Positions 10,281-22,900 of a DNA stretch of 64,000 nucleotides are shown one piece after another (position 1 is the first letter of the stretch; each line of letters opens with the position of its first letter). Made by a program: the position numbers and the translations under genes. The DNA is taken from assembly GCA_038049695.1 (NCBI GenBank), contig CP142454.1, positions 17,988,501 to 18,052,500 on the forward strand, written 5' to 3'. This DNA comes from Cinnamomum chago (Eukaryota; Streptophyta; Magnoliopsida; Laurales; Lauraceae). A model generated the notes under the pieces. It worked only from the letters and a program-made list of their open reading frames with translations. It was not told where the DNA came from and did no database searches.

Positions 10281-12250
10281 CAAAGGATGGATGAGATTTT
10301 GATCACGATAGGGTTCTATCTGTGATTGCAAATAACATTCATCCACAGGATGACCCAGTTCTTGATTCAAGTTGCTCTTATTACATGTATTTCAGTAAGA
10401 ATAGTTTATCACCTAAAAGGAATTCAATGTGGCATAGTCTTGATGGGTAACAATATAAGATAGTTGGATTAAAAACCTAATTTAAAGAAGAATATTATCT
10501 CGCTGGGTCCCTTGGGCTCTAAAGGCTATAAGTTCTCAGTGAAGCGAAGGTGGAGTAACGAAGGTCATGATTGCTTCTTATGAAAGGCAAGAAAGATGAA
10601 AAATTATATATTATGTTTGGAAATACAGTCATAAGTTGCGTACACTGATGCATGAGTCACATCATGAATAAGCTTGAGTCAACGGAGCCTAGCAAAGAGG
10701 GTTTGTTATGTGACACAGAGACATACAACTTGGACTTCCATGAGAAATGTAACTTCAAAAAAAAACATCACCAACTAGGTTTCAAAATTGGTATTCATCA
10801 CACTAAAGGCTTGCTTGATTACATTCATTCAAATTTATAGTATCCTTTTAAGGTTCCTTCCAAAAGTGGAACTCAATATATGTTCTATTTTTTTAATAAT
10901 TGTAGGTGTCCCAGCCCTTTGGGCCGGAGCCTCTCAATATATGTTAGACTTGAAAAGTTGATTACTCAAGAAATGTTTATATTTATACACTAAGGAATAA
11001 GGACCAGGGTTTTGTAACATTCAAACAATGGAATGTAAAGATTGAGAAATAGACCCGAAAGTAGGTGAAAAGGCGAAGGACAAACAATGGTAAGGAATTC
11101 AGATTGAAGGACTTTAAGAACTATTGCAAGGATCAATACATAATTCAGCACTATACGACTACAAGAACTCTCTAACAAAATGGAGTTGCAAAGATAATCA
11201 GCAGTACGATGCTCCTAGAGAGAGTGCATTGTATATTGCTTACTTCGGATCATCTAAGGACTTCGAACTAAGGTAGTGAATGCGGGGTTGTTACTTAATT
11301 AACAGGTCACCATCCTCACACAACGATAGGTTGCAAGACATTGAAAGAGTTATGGTCAGACAATCTATCTCATAATTGTAACTCGAGAATCTTTGATTGT
11401 TCAACTTATGCTGACCTTAAAACTAATAATTTAGAACCAAGGGCAATCAAGTGTATCTTTATGGGATATACTTCTAGAGTGAAAGAATATGGATTGCGGT
11501 GTACTGATATGCACTCATTTAGGTATATGAATAATAGAGATGTAATATGATGTGGGCAAGCAGATGGAGCAAATTGAAGCATGTAGCAATAGTGGCACCG
11601 TTCAAACGGAATCGAAGATCCTAAGTAGGAAGAAGGGTGCATCTAACTCCTCCCAAGACATGGAAGACAATGTGATGGAGCAACAAAGTGATTTTGAAGA
11701 CACAATGGGTTGTGAATCGACTTCAAAGACTGATTATGATGACATGGTTGCATATACATTAATAGTTAAGTATGGTGTACCGTAACAATCTCAAAGGCAA
11801 TAGAAGGGCAAAAAAGCGATCAAGAGGCACCAACTATGAGTGAAGAGATGAAGTCTCTTTATAAAGATTACACTTAAAATTTTGAGAAGCTTCTTAAGGG
11901 GCAATGGGCCATTTGTTGTAAGCAGGTCTACAGGGAAAAGGAAGGGCCTCCAGATGTGGGTGAAGTAGGGTTCTAGCTTAGCAAGGAAGATCATGCATCC
12001 AATCTAAAGAAATCGCAAGGCTTCTAAATAATGGTAGAAGTGATTTGTTACATTCATAAATAAATAGTATACAGAAAAGTTTGAGCTTTATTTGGACTTG
12101 ATTAATGTCACCGGATTAAAGAGTAAAGGGTTACGCACAAAGTAAGTGGGTGCAAGGATGTACCTTTGTATGAGGTAATAGAGATCGAAGACATCAGCGG
12201 TAATCTTCCTACTGGCTCGAGCGTGACAAAATCTAAGTCAATACAGAGAT
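10281..12250 (+). pseudogene. Decayed Ty1/copia retrotransposon
   Basis: Broken pieces of Copia polyprotein in the expected order but with frameshifts and stops. A GAG-pre-integrase zone lies at 10652-10840 (HHQLGFKIGIHHTKGLLDYIH). Integrase core fragments lie at ~11080-11160. The integrase carboxyl zone lies at ~11341-11550 (RIFDCSTYA, LEPRAIKCIFMGYTS). A remnant of the reverse transcriptase entry lies at ~11850-11960 (WAICCKQVY, with nearby EGPPDV). An insertion or rearrangement near 10880-10930 interrupts it. The catalytic part of the reverse transcriptase is missing. The remainder to ~12250 is less certain. It is dead and ancient. Confidence 0.75.
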
Positions 12251-13171
12251 TGTTAGGTTTATATCTTATATTCCAAGTTAATCAGATGGGTCCATTGGAT
12301 AGCCTTGGACCAAGTTTGGGTTAAGAGTATTCTGGTAATTGTCGTGGGATTTCTTAAGACTAAATAAAAAGAGATCATATAAATGACAGTAACTTGTAAA
12401 CCTTTGACATTTTAAGTTTTTTTTTTTTTTTTATATGTTCTTTTTGCTTCTTTTTTTTTCCCGTACTTTAAGCTGGCTTGCTTGCCTAAGGATTGATTCC
12501 TCGGCAGTATTGTGACAAAAGAGACATCCCTATTTTCTCCGATGCCTTAGATTCGTAAACTCAAGCTAAAGAGGAGTTGTTTTTTTTCATCTATCATCCT
12601 TGTGCTTCCTCCCCTTTCGCCGCAACTACTTGAAACGTAAATTACAGATTCCACAGTTGTAGAATCCACATCCAAAATGTTCACAGAAATTAAAAAGAAA
12701 CACAATCTACAAGTAATATCAAACAAGCCCCAGAGCTATCAAAAGCCCAAAGAATAGATAATCATCATTCGTCTATTCATGCAAATGCCATAGACAATAA
12801 TGGGTGAGGATCATAGCAAATAATGGGATGTGAGTGCACTTGCTTATTTTCTCTTCTTTATCATTCACTTGGGGAAGTGCCCACCTCTCATATGATTCCT
12901 TGCTTGTTTGTCTGTTCCAGTTCGACCATATCCTCCTTGGATTTGAGTGTCTATTCCTCCCCAATATCAACCAATCAACCATGTTGAAAACGACCAAAAC
13001 CATTACTAAAAGAAGGAAACAAGGGTTCCCACCACCCACTTGAAATGATGTACCACCACATCACCAAGCAGCAGCTGAACAAAACCTACGTAGCCCCCAC
13101 TTCCTCATGTCACAATCAGATTCATTTCCAGTGGTGGGGCTTGGTGAAGTCCTTGTTTCCAAGGAACAGCC

Positions 13172-13238
13172 ATCAAACAATTCATAGCCACTTTGTCATA
13201 GACATGCAAATATCAAACAATTCATAGCCACTTTGTCA
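13172..13238. repeat. Short direct duplication
   Basis: A 27-base block (atcaaacaattcatagccac...) occurs twice, starting near 13172 and 13212, with a 40-base period. A local tandem duplication of recent appearance, since the copies are identical. Confidence 0.8.
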
Positions 13239-13514
13239 CAGGAAGGAAAAAAAAAAAAAAACATTTATCGGCTGTATAGGCAATACATTTTGTTGTATCA
13301 GTTTTTTCATGTAATTGAATTCCAAGGAATTCTAAGATTTATGTTTCTAAAAAAGTAGTTAAAATTAAAGAAACAAGGGTGGATATCCAAAAGCGACGAT
13401 CAAATAATCTCCATTCTAATGGAAAATGAATCGATTGAAGATGGGGAATGAATACCCATCCATCACCCTAGTAATTCAAATCTTAGGGAGTCAAGATCCC
13501 ATCCCACCACTACC

Positions 13515-13615
13515 TTTATCATCATCGTCGTCATCAAAGTCTTGTCCAAGCTAAAGTTGGATCAGCTATATAAATTATGCTTCCCGCTTCCAACCTATCT
13601 TAAGCCAAATCCTCA
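13515..13615 (-). mobile_element. RTE-type LINE 3' tail remnant
   Basis: On the plus strand it begins with a CATCATCGTCGTCATCAAAG run followed by 'cttgtcc', 'gttggatcagctatat' and 'aagccaaatcctc'. This is a degenerate form of the conserved 3' end of plant RTE retrotransposons, which end in a trinucleotide repeat rather than poly(A). It has the same signature as at 20470-20540, 51765-51850 and (opposite strand) 62380-62655. Confidence 0.5.
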
Positions 13616-15609
13616 ACTCATAGAATACATATGCACCAATATTTTGAAACCAGTGTCATAGGTATTTTCAAACTCAATATAACATAGAAAATCCAGAATG
13701 CTTACCATCTAGAATCTCACAAGTTCACTTGCTCCGGACTAAGTCCTCTTGCGTGTAATCAGCGCAGCCATCATCGAAAACTAGACGTCACATTTTATTT
13801 TGAAATGACCATAAGAGGTAGAGACTTCCATGTCCAAACAAATTAAGAGATCGCAATCAAGAAGGCATGCGTATAATCACACATAATTTAATCTGTTGAA
13901 AACCACTTGAAGCATATTTTATATTTGTAAGGGTGTTTAGGAACTAGAAATAGGAAAAGTCTTACCAAGACATTTGGATGTCTCCATAAACCAACCAAGT
14001 GCGGGTAACTCGGTTTACAATGTAAAAAGGGATTCCATGCATTTGGATAACCTTGCAGGTTTTAAATCACATGCAAGTGACAGTTGTCTAGTTCTCTGCC
14101 ACAACTAATTACAGGTAAACAGAATTACAAGTATTTAGATGTACAGGTAGACTGAGTTCAGGACGGCCAAGTTCCCATGTCTGAACAGGACCAAAGGGTA
14201 CATCATGTTTTCAGATTTCATTTTCCCCCCTCCTCTTTTCTTCCAACTTAGATGTAAAAATTACATATTGCAGTTGGATATGTCTTATTATATTCTCATT
14301 CAAGGCATTCGTTCACACCAAACTCAGTAAACAATGGTTGAAAGCTACATTTGAAGTCTATTTTATGCACAAAACTGAATTTCCATCATTCTTCAAAGCT
14401 TACGTAGGTTTTGGCATGAAATTCAAATCACATTTATATTCACATGTACAAACAACCAATCAAATTCATTGCTAACAAAATCTGCTGTGTACCAGGTCAC
14501 ACAAAGAAATGAGTTTGGCATCATGGTCCCTAGCAAAAGTTGTACATGTGACACGCCATGGGATGATACTGTCATAAATATTGACCTGCAAGAGAGTGTT
14601 CTTCAGGATTAAATGAGAGAAGATGTAATAAAAATGCGGGCCACGCTACAAGTGTGACACTTGAACAACAAAGGATATGACATTTGCACCTCAGGCATTG
14701 TTACATGTGTGACACACAGAAAATGACTTTTGAGATGAAAAGAAACATTGAAGGAACTGCTTGGCAAAGAGGATAGCATCAAATGGGTCTAAAGAAAATA
14801 ATGCCAACTCCTAACCTGATTTGTTAGTCAAAATCTAACCCACATAAGATTTTTATCATAAATAAAGTGGATCAAATAAATCAATTCAGGGAGCACTTCG
14901 CAAATCAATTCAGGGCGCGATTCTAATGCGAAGATGGCATCAAGAATTCGCATAAAAGATTTAATGGGATAAGGTTGTAATGATGATAATGATGACAATG
15001 CCGACACTATTGATGATGGATCAAATGATGGGTGTCCTATGATGGGATGGTCAGTGTGTGCTCTCATGGTTGAAATGATAGGATCAACCCATTCTCAAGT
15101 AGGGACTAAAACAATTCATACCTGCCACGTCAGTAATAAGTGGTAGTCTGAGGGTCCCACTGGACCTGTAAAATAAAGAGTGGGACCCACAAAGTACAAG
15201 AGTGGGGACTAATCGTCTACGAATAATGAGTATCACCTATGATTCTTAACCATCAGATCCAAGACCTCAAAAACGATGGCTCATACTTATCACCTTAGAT
15301 CTAATGACTAGTAAGAAGTTGGTGTTTGGTAGATGGATCCCACTGCATGTAATCTGTCTTGGCAGTGGACCTCACCAACATGCCACATTCACATGAGATG
15401 TAAAAACTTAAGCTGTCACTTTCCAAGTTAGGCAAGATCTTTGAACAATTTATGGCTATTTTCATGTCAACTTAGCCAAAGGAAGCCAGTAGCAATTGGA
15501 AACTCATTCTTTTTTTGCCATATACTGGAAAGAAAATCATTGATTTATATACTGTTGAGTGTGTGCCTTGGTTATGGGAGAAAGAAGAAATACCATCAGT
15601 GAGTGTGCA

Positions 15610-15668
15610 CTTCCGCACAATTTTTTTTTTTTTTTTTTTTTTTTTGAATACTATGTTCTTCCACACAA
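15610..15668 (-). mobile_element. Extremely truncated poly(A) retro-insertion
   Basis: CTTCCGCACAA (15610-15620) and CTTCCACACAA (15658-15668) flank a run of about 25 T and a dozen other bases. An 11-bp near-perfect duplication around a T run is what LINE-driven target-primed insertion leaves when synthesis stops almost at once. Confidence 0.4.
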
Positions 15669-16908
15669 TCCATCAGTGGCAAACTAATTCAAAACACAAC
15701 TGTTTATATACTGATGGTTGAGAAATTGGCAGACAACCAACCTATAAATGGCTAAGGGAAACCACAATGATGAGGAACTGAACCATATGGGCAATGGCAT
15801 TAGAGTAATTAATGGGCTGGTGCATCATTGCATGTACAGTGTTCTGATTCAACACGGTGTGACACATGATTCAGTGATCCAGGCTGACGGTTAGCTGGAA
15901 GGAAACAAACTAACAACGATTAAAGCTGTCGCAGGAAACTTCCAGACTGGAAGATCCAAGCAATCCAAGCTTTGGCCTGCCTGCCCCAAGGAATATAAAA
16001 AAGCGGGGGTCAGGAGAAAAAGGCCAAACATTGGATGGTTGGAACTTTGAAGACCTGGGACCTTGCGGTGTGGAACATTTCTGGCATCCTCCATATGAAA
16101 CAGGCCAAGCAAATCGAAACTATGGATCACAGCCATGGGCTCCACGTGCACAAATGGATGTGCATAACCGGCACGTTAGAATGCATTATAGTACCATAAT
16201 TAAACTTCATTGACACCAATATAAATATACAGTTAGAAGACCAATTTGCAATGATGTGTGGTAACTGGTAAGTGGTTAACTGAGATATGCAAGGCATGAA
16301 AGAGAAGGATTGGCTAAATGTTGAGCATTGAATTAATTAAAAAAAAAACATGAAACCCAGCTACAAAAGGTGGAACGAAACTGTCACTGTCGCAGTTTCC
16401 TTCTGAGAGTCAGACAATCCTTAGCATCATCAATCAGGGCAACCATCTGGTCTAATCTACATTTTTGCATAGCAAAAAGGTAAGATTTTTACATGCATGA
16501 GGTGAAATGACTCATCCAATCAATTCCCTGCAAAATTGATGGTTCAGATAGCCCGGAAAATTCTCATTCTTTAATCAAAACAATCCACTTGATAGGACTT
16601 AACTTTGAATGCTTATGATTCAGAAGAATAATCTCCATTAGTCCTACATGTTCATTTTGGATTAGAAAATGGAAAGCTCTACAAAAACAAAATGCCTACA
16701 TTTGCATGGTCAGTATCTTCTGACCCCTACGATTTCTATGTTCGCCCATACAAAGTGGGTTGCATTAAATGGATGTCCTAAACAATGACTGGAATTATCC
16801 AAGAGTCAAATGCAACTAGCTACAGTAACTTATATGTTATAATTGCACCAAATGCACTGGATTGCTTCCCTACAGAAGAACCATACAAAAGCCCATAAAG
16901 AATTTACC

Positions 16909-19900
16909 TCACTTTGTCAACCAGTAAATCAGAATGAGAAATGTGCACACAGATGCAACCAGGGAAAGGATGATGGTATCCATTGACTTTCTCCTCTTGA
17001 TTGCAGACAGAATATGATTTACCTGCACAATTGTGTAATTAACATATCATGCCTTAGTTGCAAACATCAAAGTAGCACTTTAAGAATGATCACCACGAGG
17101 ATTAGATTTCATACCGAAGGGAGACGGCTGCTAACATTGCTTATCTTTGAATTGATGCCACTAAATGTTGAGCGTTGAAGAACAAGTGACCCAAGTGTAG
17201 ATTGGGCTTGGGAGATTACAGTATCCATCTGCAGCACTATAAGAGGTTATTATGACAAGTTTGACAGAATGGGTGGCGAGGAATGACAGTTGTTTTATCA
17301 TCAGGGCCAACAGTATTGAACCCTGACAAGGATACACAAAGTATAGAGCAAATTTCAGGTTGGTTGCATATAGAATATAGATACTTAGCAGAACTGTTGT
17401 TTCTAAAACATCATTTTGCAGGACAGGATTGGACTATCGAGAAAGGTCAGTGATGATATGAAGGAGCTTAATGTTAAGAAGATTAATGATCGAGTGCACC
17501 AAGAGATTTGAGTAGATCACAGAAGGGTATGGCCAGGTGACTGAACATGTCGTATACAGCTTGTATTCAGCGAGGACAATTTGGTGTGGTTTGTTTAAGG
17601 TGGGAGAGATTTACAAAGAGTACATATAAATAGCTGAAGCACATTGGGTCTTGCACAGTTTTGAAGATCACTGACAACCAACAATATCAAGCTGATAGCT
17701 GTGATGAACGCATCAAATGTGTTCAATGTTGCAGATCTCACACCATCCATGCTGAAGGATGATGCCGATGCAGGTCGAGCTTGAGCCCTTCCCAACTAGA
17801 GGAGGATTACGCAGTCCATGATGATCTAGATATGGAGAACCCTACAGTAGTCCTTGCACTCACATGCTTGGAGCATTAAGATTGGAGTCAGTCAAGGATT
17901 CGAGTTCATTTATAGTGCCCCACAAAGCCACTGGGGCCTAACCCCATAGACCCAAGTGAAGTCTTACCACAAGGACCCACCAGGCCACCAGGTTTGGGAT
18001 GGATTCAGCCAGCCCATTCGAATTGACCCGTGACCCACACTTGGGGTTCAGTGACTTCAGTGAGCCCACTGAGTTTGGACAACCAACCCTATTCATCAGA
18101 TTACCAAGCCTTATGTGTTCCTATTTAAATTAGTTGCACTGCTTATTTTATTTCACTTAAGGGATGATTTGGTAATATCACTCAAAAGAATTAGCAAAAC
18201 ATGCCAGTGCTTAGCATGGGCAATATAATTCATAATAAAATATATATATATAAAAATTTAAAATTTTATTAAAAATTAAAATATAATATTTTCCGTATAA
18301 ATTATATTGAGAAAAAAAATCATGAATAATGGTGATATTTTAAAGAAAAGCACCAATGCTTCTAAAAGAGGAAAGAAGAAAAACTCTGATTGCATTCATT
18401 CATTTATGGATTTGATTGCATTATAGTTCAACAGAGCTTGCTTGGTAGAAGTATCAATTTTGATGAACACATGATGTGGGGAGCAAATCCATGCCTTATG
18501 CCAAGGAACAAACACAGCGGGCAACATCTGCGCGCACCTTTTTGATTGAAACTTCAACTAAACGTTTTCATGTACTCCTGCACTTTTCCATCACTTAAAT
18601 TCTTATTACCATTTATCGGAGCAACAATGGGACTATGACATAACAGGACAGCCAAGAAACGAACAATCACCTATATATACATGATCTTTACATACAACAC
18701 ATTTCAATATGTGCAGATTGGGTGCCACAGTAAGGTTGAATGTGGGTGGTCAGAATCAGGCACAGTTTTGCAAATAAAGAAAAGCCTGTAATTTTTTAAG
18801 ATACACGAAATCAGGTAAAAAAAAAAACACGAAGATATTAAAAAATCATACTTTATCAACAATAGAAATAAGAAAAAGAATAATTAAACCAAAAAATAAA
18901 ACTAATAAGAAATTAATATAAGATCAAAATCTCAAGGGTTTAGGACAAATGAAAATAAGACTACAAGAAAACAATATGAAAAATCAATAACCATAAACAA
19001 ATTAAAATAAAAACTAAAGAAAAAAAATTGAAGCAAATTGACATTACATAACTAAAACATCTTTAATTTCTGAAAAGAAGATAAAAGAAGCGAAAATCCA
19101 TTTTAGTGAAAGAAAAGCAACTGAAAAAGAAAACTAAAAGAGAAAGAGAAAAATAAGTAACTCATGCATCATAAATTGAGAAAAATAAAAATAAAAGATA
19201 AAGTTAGTTTGCAACTAAAAATCATTTAAACTACGCAACATAAGATTAGAGGGAAAAGAACTTAAACTACAAATTTTTGTAATGCAAAATTGTGAAAACA
19301 CAAATAAAATATTTAATTAAAATAAAAAACTATTAGACATAAAAAGCTACTATTCCTAACAGAACAATATACCAAACCCTACAAGGCAAGAAAAATAGTG
19401 ATTTCAATTGGAATGGGAACTTAGAACTTATCCGGTGACTAAGAAATCCTAAGATTGGATTGGAAATCAATGGTGAAGAAAAAGAAAAATAAGAGATTGA
19501 AAGAGAGCAATGTGCATCAATTTGTAAAAGAGACTTGTAAGAGGAGAGTGCGAGACTTGAGAACTTGTGAGCCTTGCATGACTTGCAGTTGAGGAAATAT
19601 CATAGATATCATATAGAAAGATATCTAAAGAGTAGAAAGATATCTTATAAAGATCCCGATAGAAAGATCGGTTATATGTAGAAAGATATCTAAAGAGTCT
19701 GAATCTTCTTAGAAGTCTAAATAATCTTGACTCATACTAAATTTTAGGATAATTATCTTATAAATAAGCCATGCTGTTAAGGATATCTTATAAACAGACT
19801 GAGGGAAGGTGAAGGTCCCTACTCAATTTTGACTATGGCCCACTTGATAAATGGAGTCTGATCATCGTGCTATGCCATCACGATGTGCTATGCCATCATG

Positions 19901-22900
19901 AACTTATTTTATTACTCCGTGACTTAAAGAAACTGAAATCTTCCTGTGACACAAGGGTCCAATGAGCAATCGAAATCTTCTCATTTATCCTTTGACAAGG
20001 TAAGATAAAAAGTCTTCATATAGAATAATTGTAGGAAAGATGATAGAAAATGTTATTTGGAGTTAAAGTGCAACTCGTTTTAGAGATTTCAAAATTAGGC
20101 CCCATCCTTGTCTCTCCTTCCCTTAATTAACCATGAGATCTAAAATTCCTAAAATCTCTCCCTCAAAGTCTAAACCAGCTCAACATAAAACTTCTCTAAG
20201 TTAAAACGGGATCAAAATTAAAATCGAAATTGAGCTCCAATTTCTCAATCAATTGCGAAATTGGAGCTCCAATTGCAAAATCAAATCCTATCCCTTTCAT
20301 ATATATAAATAGTTTGGTAATTTTCTTTTCATTCAACTGTTTAATGGCTAGGATTAGAACATCTTCTCTTAGTTTTATGTCAGAACTATGGTTCAGACTG
20401 TAACTAGGAATAAAACCTCCCTCCTTTTAAAAAGAAAGAAAAAAAAAGTTCAAAAAGCAACTTCCTTTCTTCACTAAACCAAACCAAACCAAGCCTTTTC
20501 CCACTAGGTGGGGTCGGCTATATGGATTTGACGAACCCAATCAAATTTGTTTAGGACAATGTCCTCCGTTAGATCCATGTAGGCAACGTCATGTTTAATA
20601 GTTTCTTTCCAACTTCTCTTGGGTCTCCCTCTTCCTCTCCTACTCCTGGCAATCTCCATGCTTTCACACCTTTTAATAGGTGCCTCCGTTGGGCGCTTCT
20701 AACATAGCCGAACCATCTCAGTCGATTTTCTCTCATTTTATCTTCAATCAGTGTTATTCCTACTTTACCAATAATCTCCTCATTTCTAATCCTATCTCTC
20801 CTTGTGATCCCACACATCCATCTTAGCATTCTCATCTCCGCAACTTCCATCTTCTTAACATGATTATGCTTTACTGCCCAACACTCTGATCCATATAACA
20901 ACGCTGGACATACCGCCACCTTATAATACTTTCCTTTAACCTTGAAGGGGACTTTCCGATCACACAAGACCCCCAAAGCACTCCTCCATTTGGTCCACCC
21001 GGCATGAATCATGTGACTTACATCAGTATCAATCTCTCCATCCTGTTGCACCATAGATCCAAGGTACCTAAAGTTTTCTTTCTATACAATCTTTTGTGTG
21101 CCCAAACTTACTTCTATGTTACCAAGTGTCCTACTTTGACTAAACTTGCATTCCATATATTCCGTCTTGCATCGACTTAACCTAAACCCTTTTGTCTCTA
21201 ACGTTTTCCGCCACAATTCTAGCTTAGCATTCACTCCTTCTCTCGTCTCATACACTAAAACAATGTCATCTGCAAATAGCATACACCACGGCACCTCATC
21301 CTGAATATGTCTTGTAATCTCATCCATAACTAGGGCAAACAAGTACAGGTTTAACGCTGAGCCTTGGTGTAGAACAATCGTGACAAAAGAATGACAAAAA
21401 AAAATGATAAAAAAAATCCTCTTTTTACACAAAAAATCAAAAAGATTCTCTATCAAGCAACTAAAAACAAAAGACCGTCATAACCCCCTATATTTTATTC
21501 TCTGTTGATTTGATGATTTACCTCACTTTACTTCAATTCACCATACATCCAAACACCCCCTAAACACCGTTAAATGGGCCCTCCAACCACGCCTAGACTA
21601 ATATACTCTTCGACTTTCAATTTGAATAAAAATCTCTACGTTGGGTTTTGATGTTTGTGGTTGAGACATGGGTACTCACAAAGATGAATTTTACGTTTCT
21701 TGCATAGTTATAAGCAATTAAGCATTGGTAAATATTGATTTCCCACTCTTTGCTGTTTGAAGATGGATTATTAAATGGAGTTTCAACTAAAAGGTCTGCA
21801 AGCCTTATTTTTTTTCTTTAAGTTCTGCCTTCTAGTTGGGGAAATCCAACACCATAAAAGAATATTACATCAATTATGTACCAATAGCACTGTAATATGA
21901 TTAGTTTTTTTTTAATAGAATGTTAGTCTCACCGACAACACTATTAGCCCTAATTATATTTCTTTCTTCTTCTTTTGTTCTTTATTTATCGTTTTTCTAG
22001 AAGAAAAAGGTACAGCTTATCATTCTATTCCTATACTTCTACAACAGAATTCAGCATTTTTATCCATGTTTTAACAACTTTAATTAACATATAATAAAAT
22101 TTTCACAAATCCAATGAAGCTAAATCCATGAGAAGACATTATTTTTTCCCAATACCTGTCCTGTGCTTCTGCTTACAGCAGCTTGTTCTTTAAGAAGAGC
22201 TTGGCCTTCAAAACCGCCATTCTCTTCTAGATCCACTCTGGCCCGATCGAAGTCCCCAAAATCTTGAAGGAGTGATGCATGATCTCGCTTAGCTCTAAGG
22301 CTAGAGCGGAGGCGATAAAACTCCTGAAGTTGAAACACTTCAGATTCTGATGGAGAAAAAAGATTATGCAAAGGATACGTTTATGCGACGAGAGGATTCT
22401 AAAATAGAGAGGAAAATTGCTCTGACTTTCAGTGTAGCTTAGCGTTCCGTTGTTTGGTGCTACACATTTTCGTCACAGAAAATGAAAAAAAATGAATTAA
22501 TTTTCCTCAATAGAGAGGATTTCAATTTCCTATGCGAGGCATAGTAATGCGGGATTCTGTTATTAAAAAAAATGGTAATGCAGGATTCCTCTCTCCCATG
22601 AAAATAGAAATCTGTGGAGCACAGAATCCTCTCATTGCACAAACAAACCCTAAATTGTCAGACCTCAAGCAAAAATGAATTCAGGGCCCTGACTTGAAAT
22701 CAAAAGCATTGTAACTGATGGGACCATGGGATTGCTATGGATAGACCATGCACCAAAAATCATCTCGCTGGGGCAACCTTAACAGGTTCATCAATGAACT
22801 GTAAGTAGACAGTTGAAAAAAATTTAGAGGAATGTCCAAGTAACAAAGGAGAAAGGGCCAAATAATGTATCAATAAGATAAACATGGTTATTGAAGGGGG

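Larger units (their letters stand above)
12251..16908. other. Intergenic, 3' side of GOS11
   Basis: No supported gene. It holds a 27-bp direct duplication with a 40-bp period (13172-13238), an RTE-type 3' tail remnant (13515-13615) and a short poly(T) insertion (15610-15668). An open frame at 12773-13039 (-) of 88 codons has a hydrophobic amino end but matches nothing I know. The part just below 16909 is probably GOS11 3' untranslated sequence. Confidence 0.4.

Noticed and set aside
12773-13039. 88-codon open frame on the minus strand with a hydrophobic amino end
   Set aside because: No recognisable family, the start is preceded by no clear coding context, and another frame is open on the opposite strand. 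It could be a decayed exon but is not supported.
22370-22680. Possible MITE in GOS11 intron 2
   Set aside because: Words such as AGGATTC and GAATCCT recur in both orientations, but no consistent termini or duplication could be drawn.
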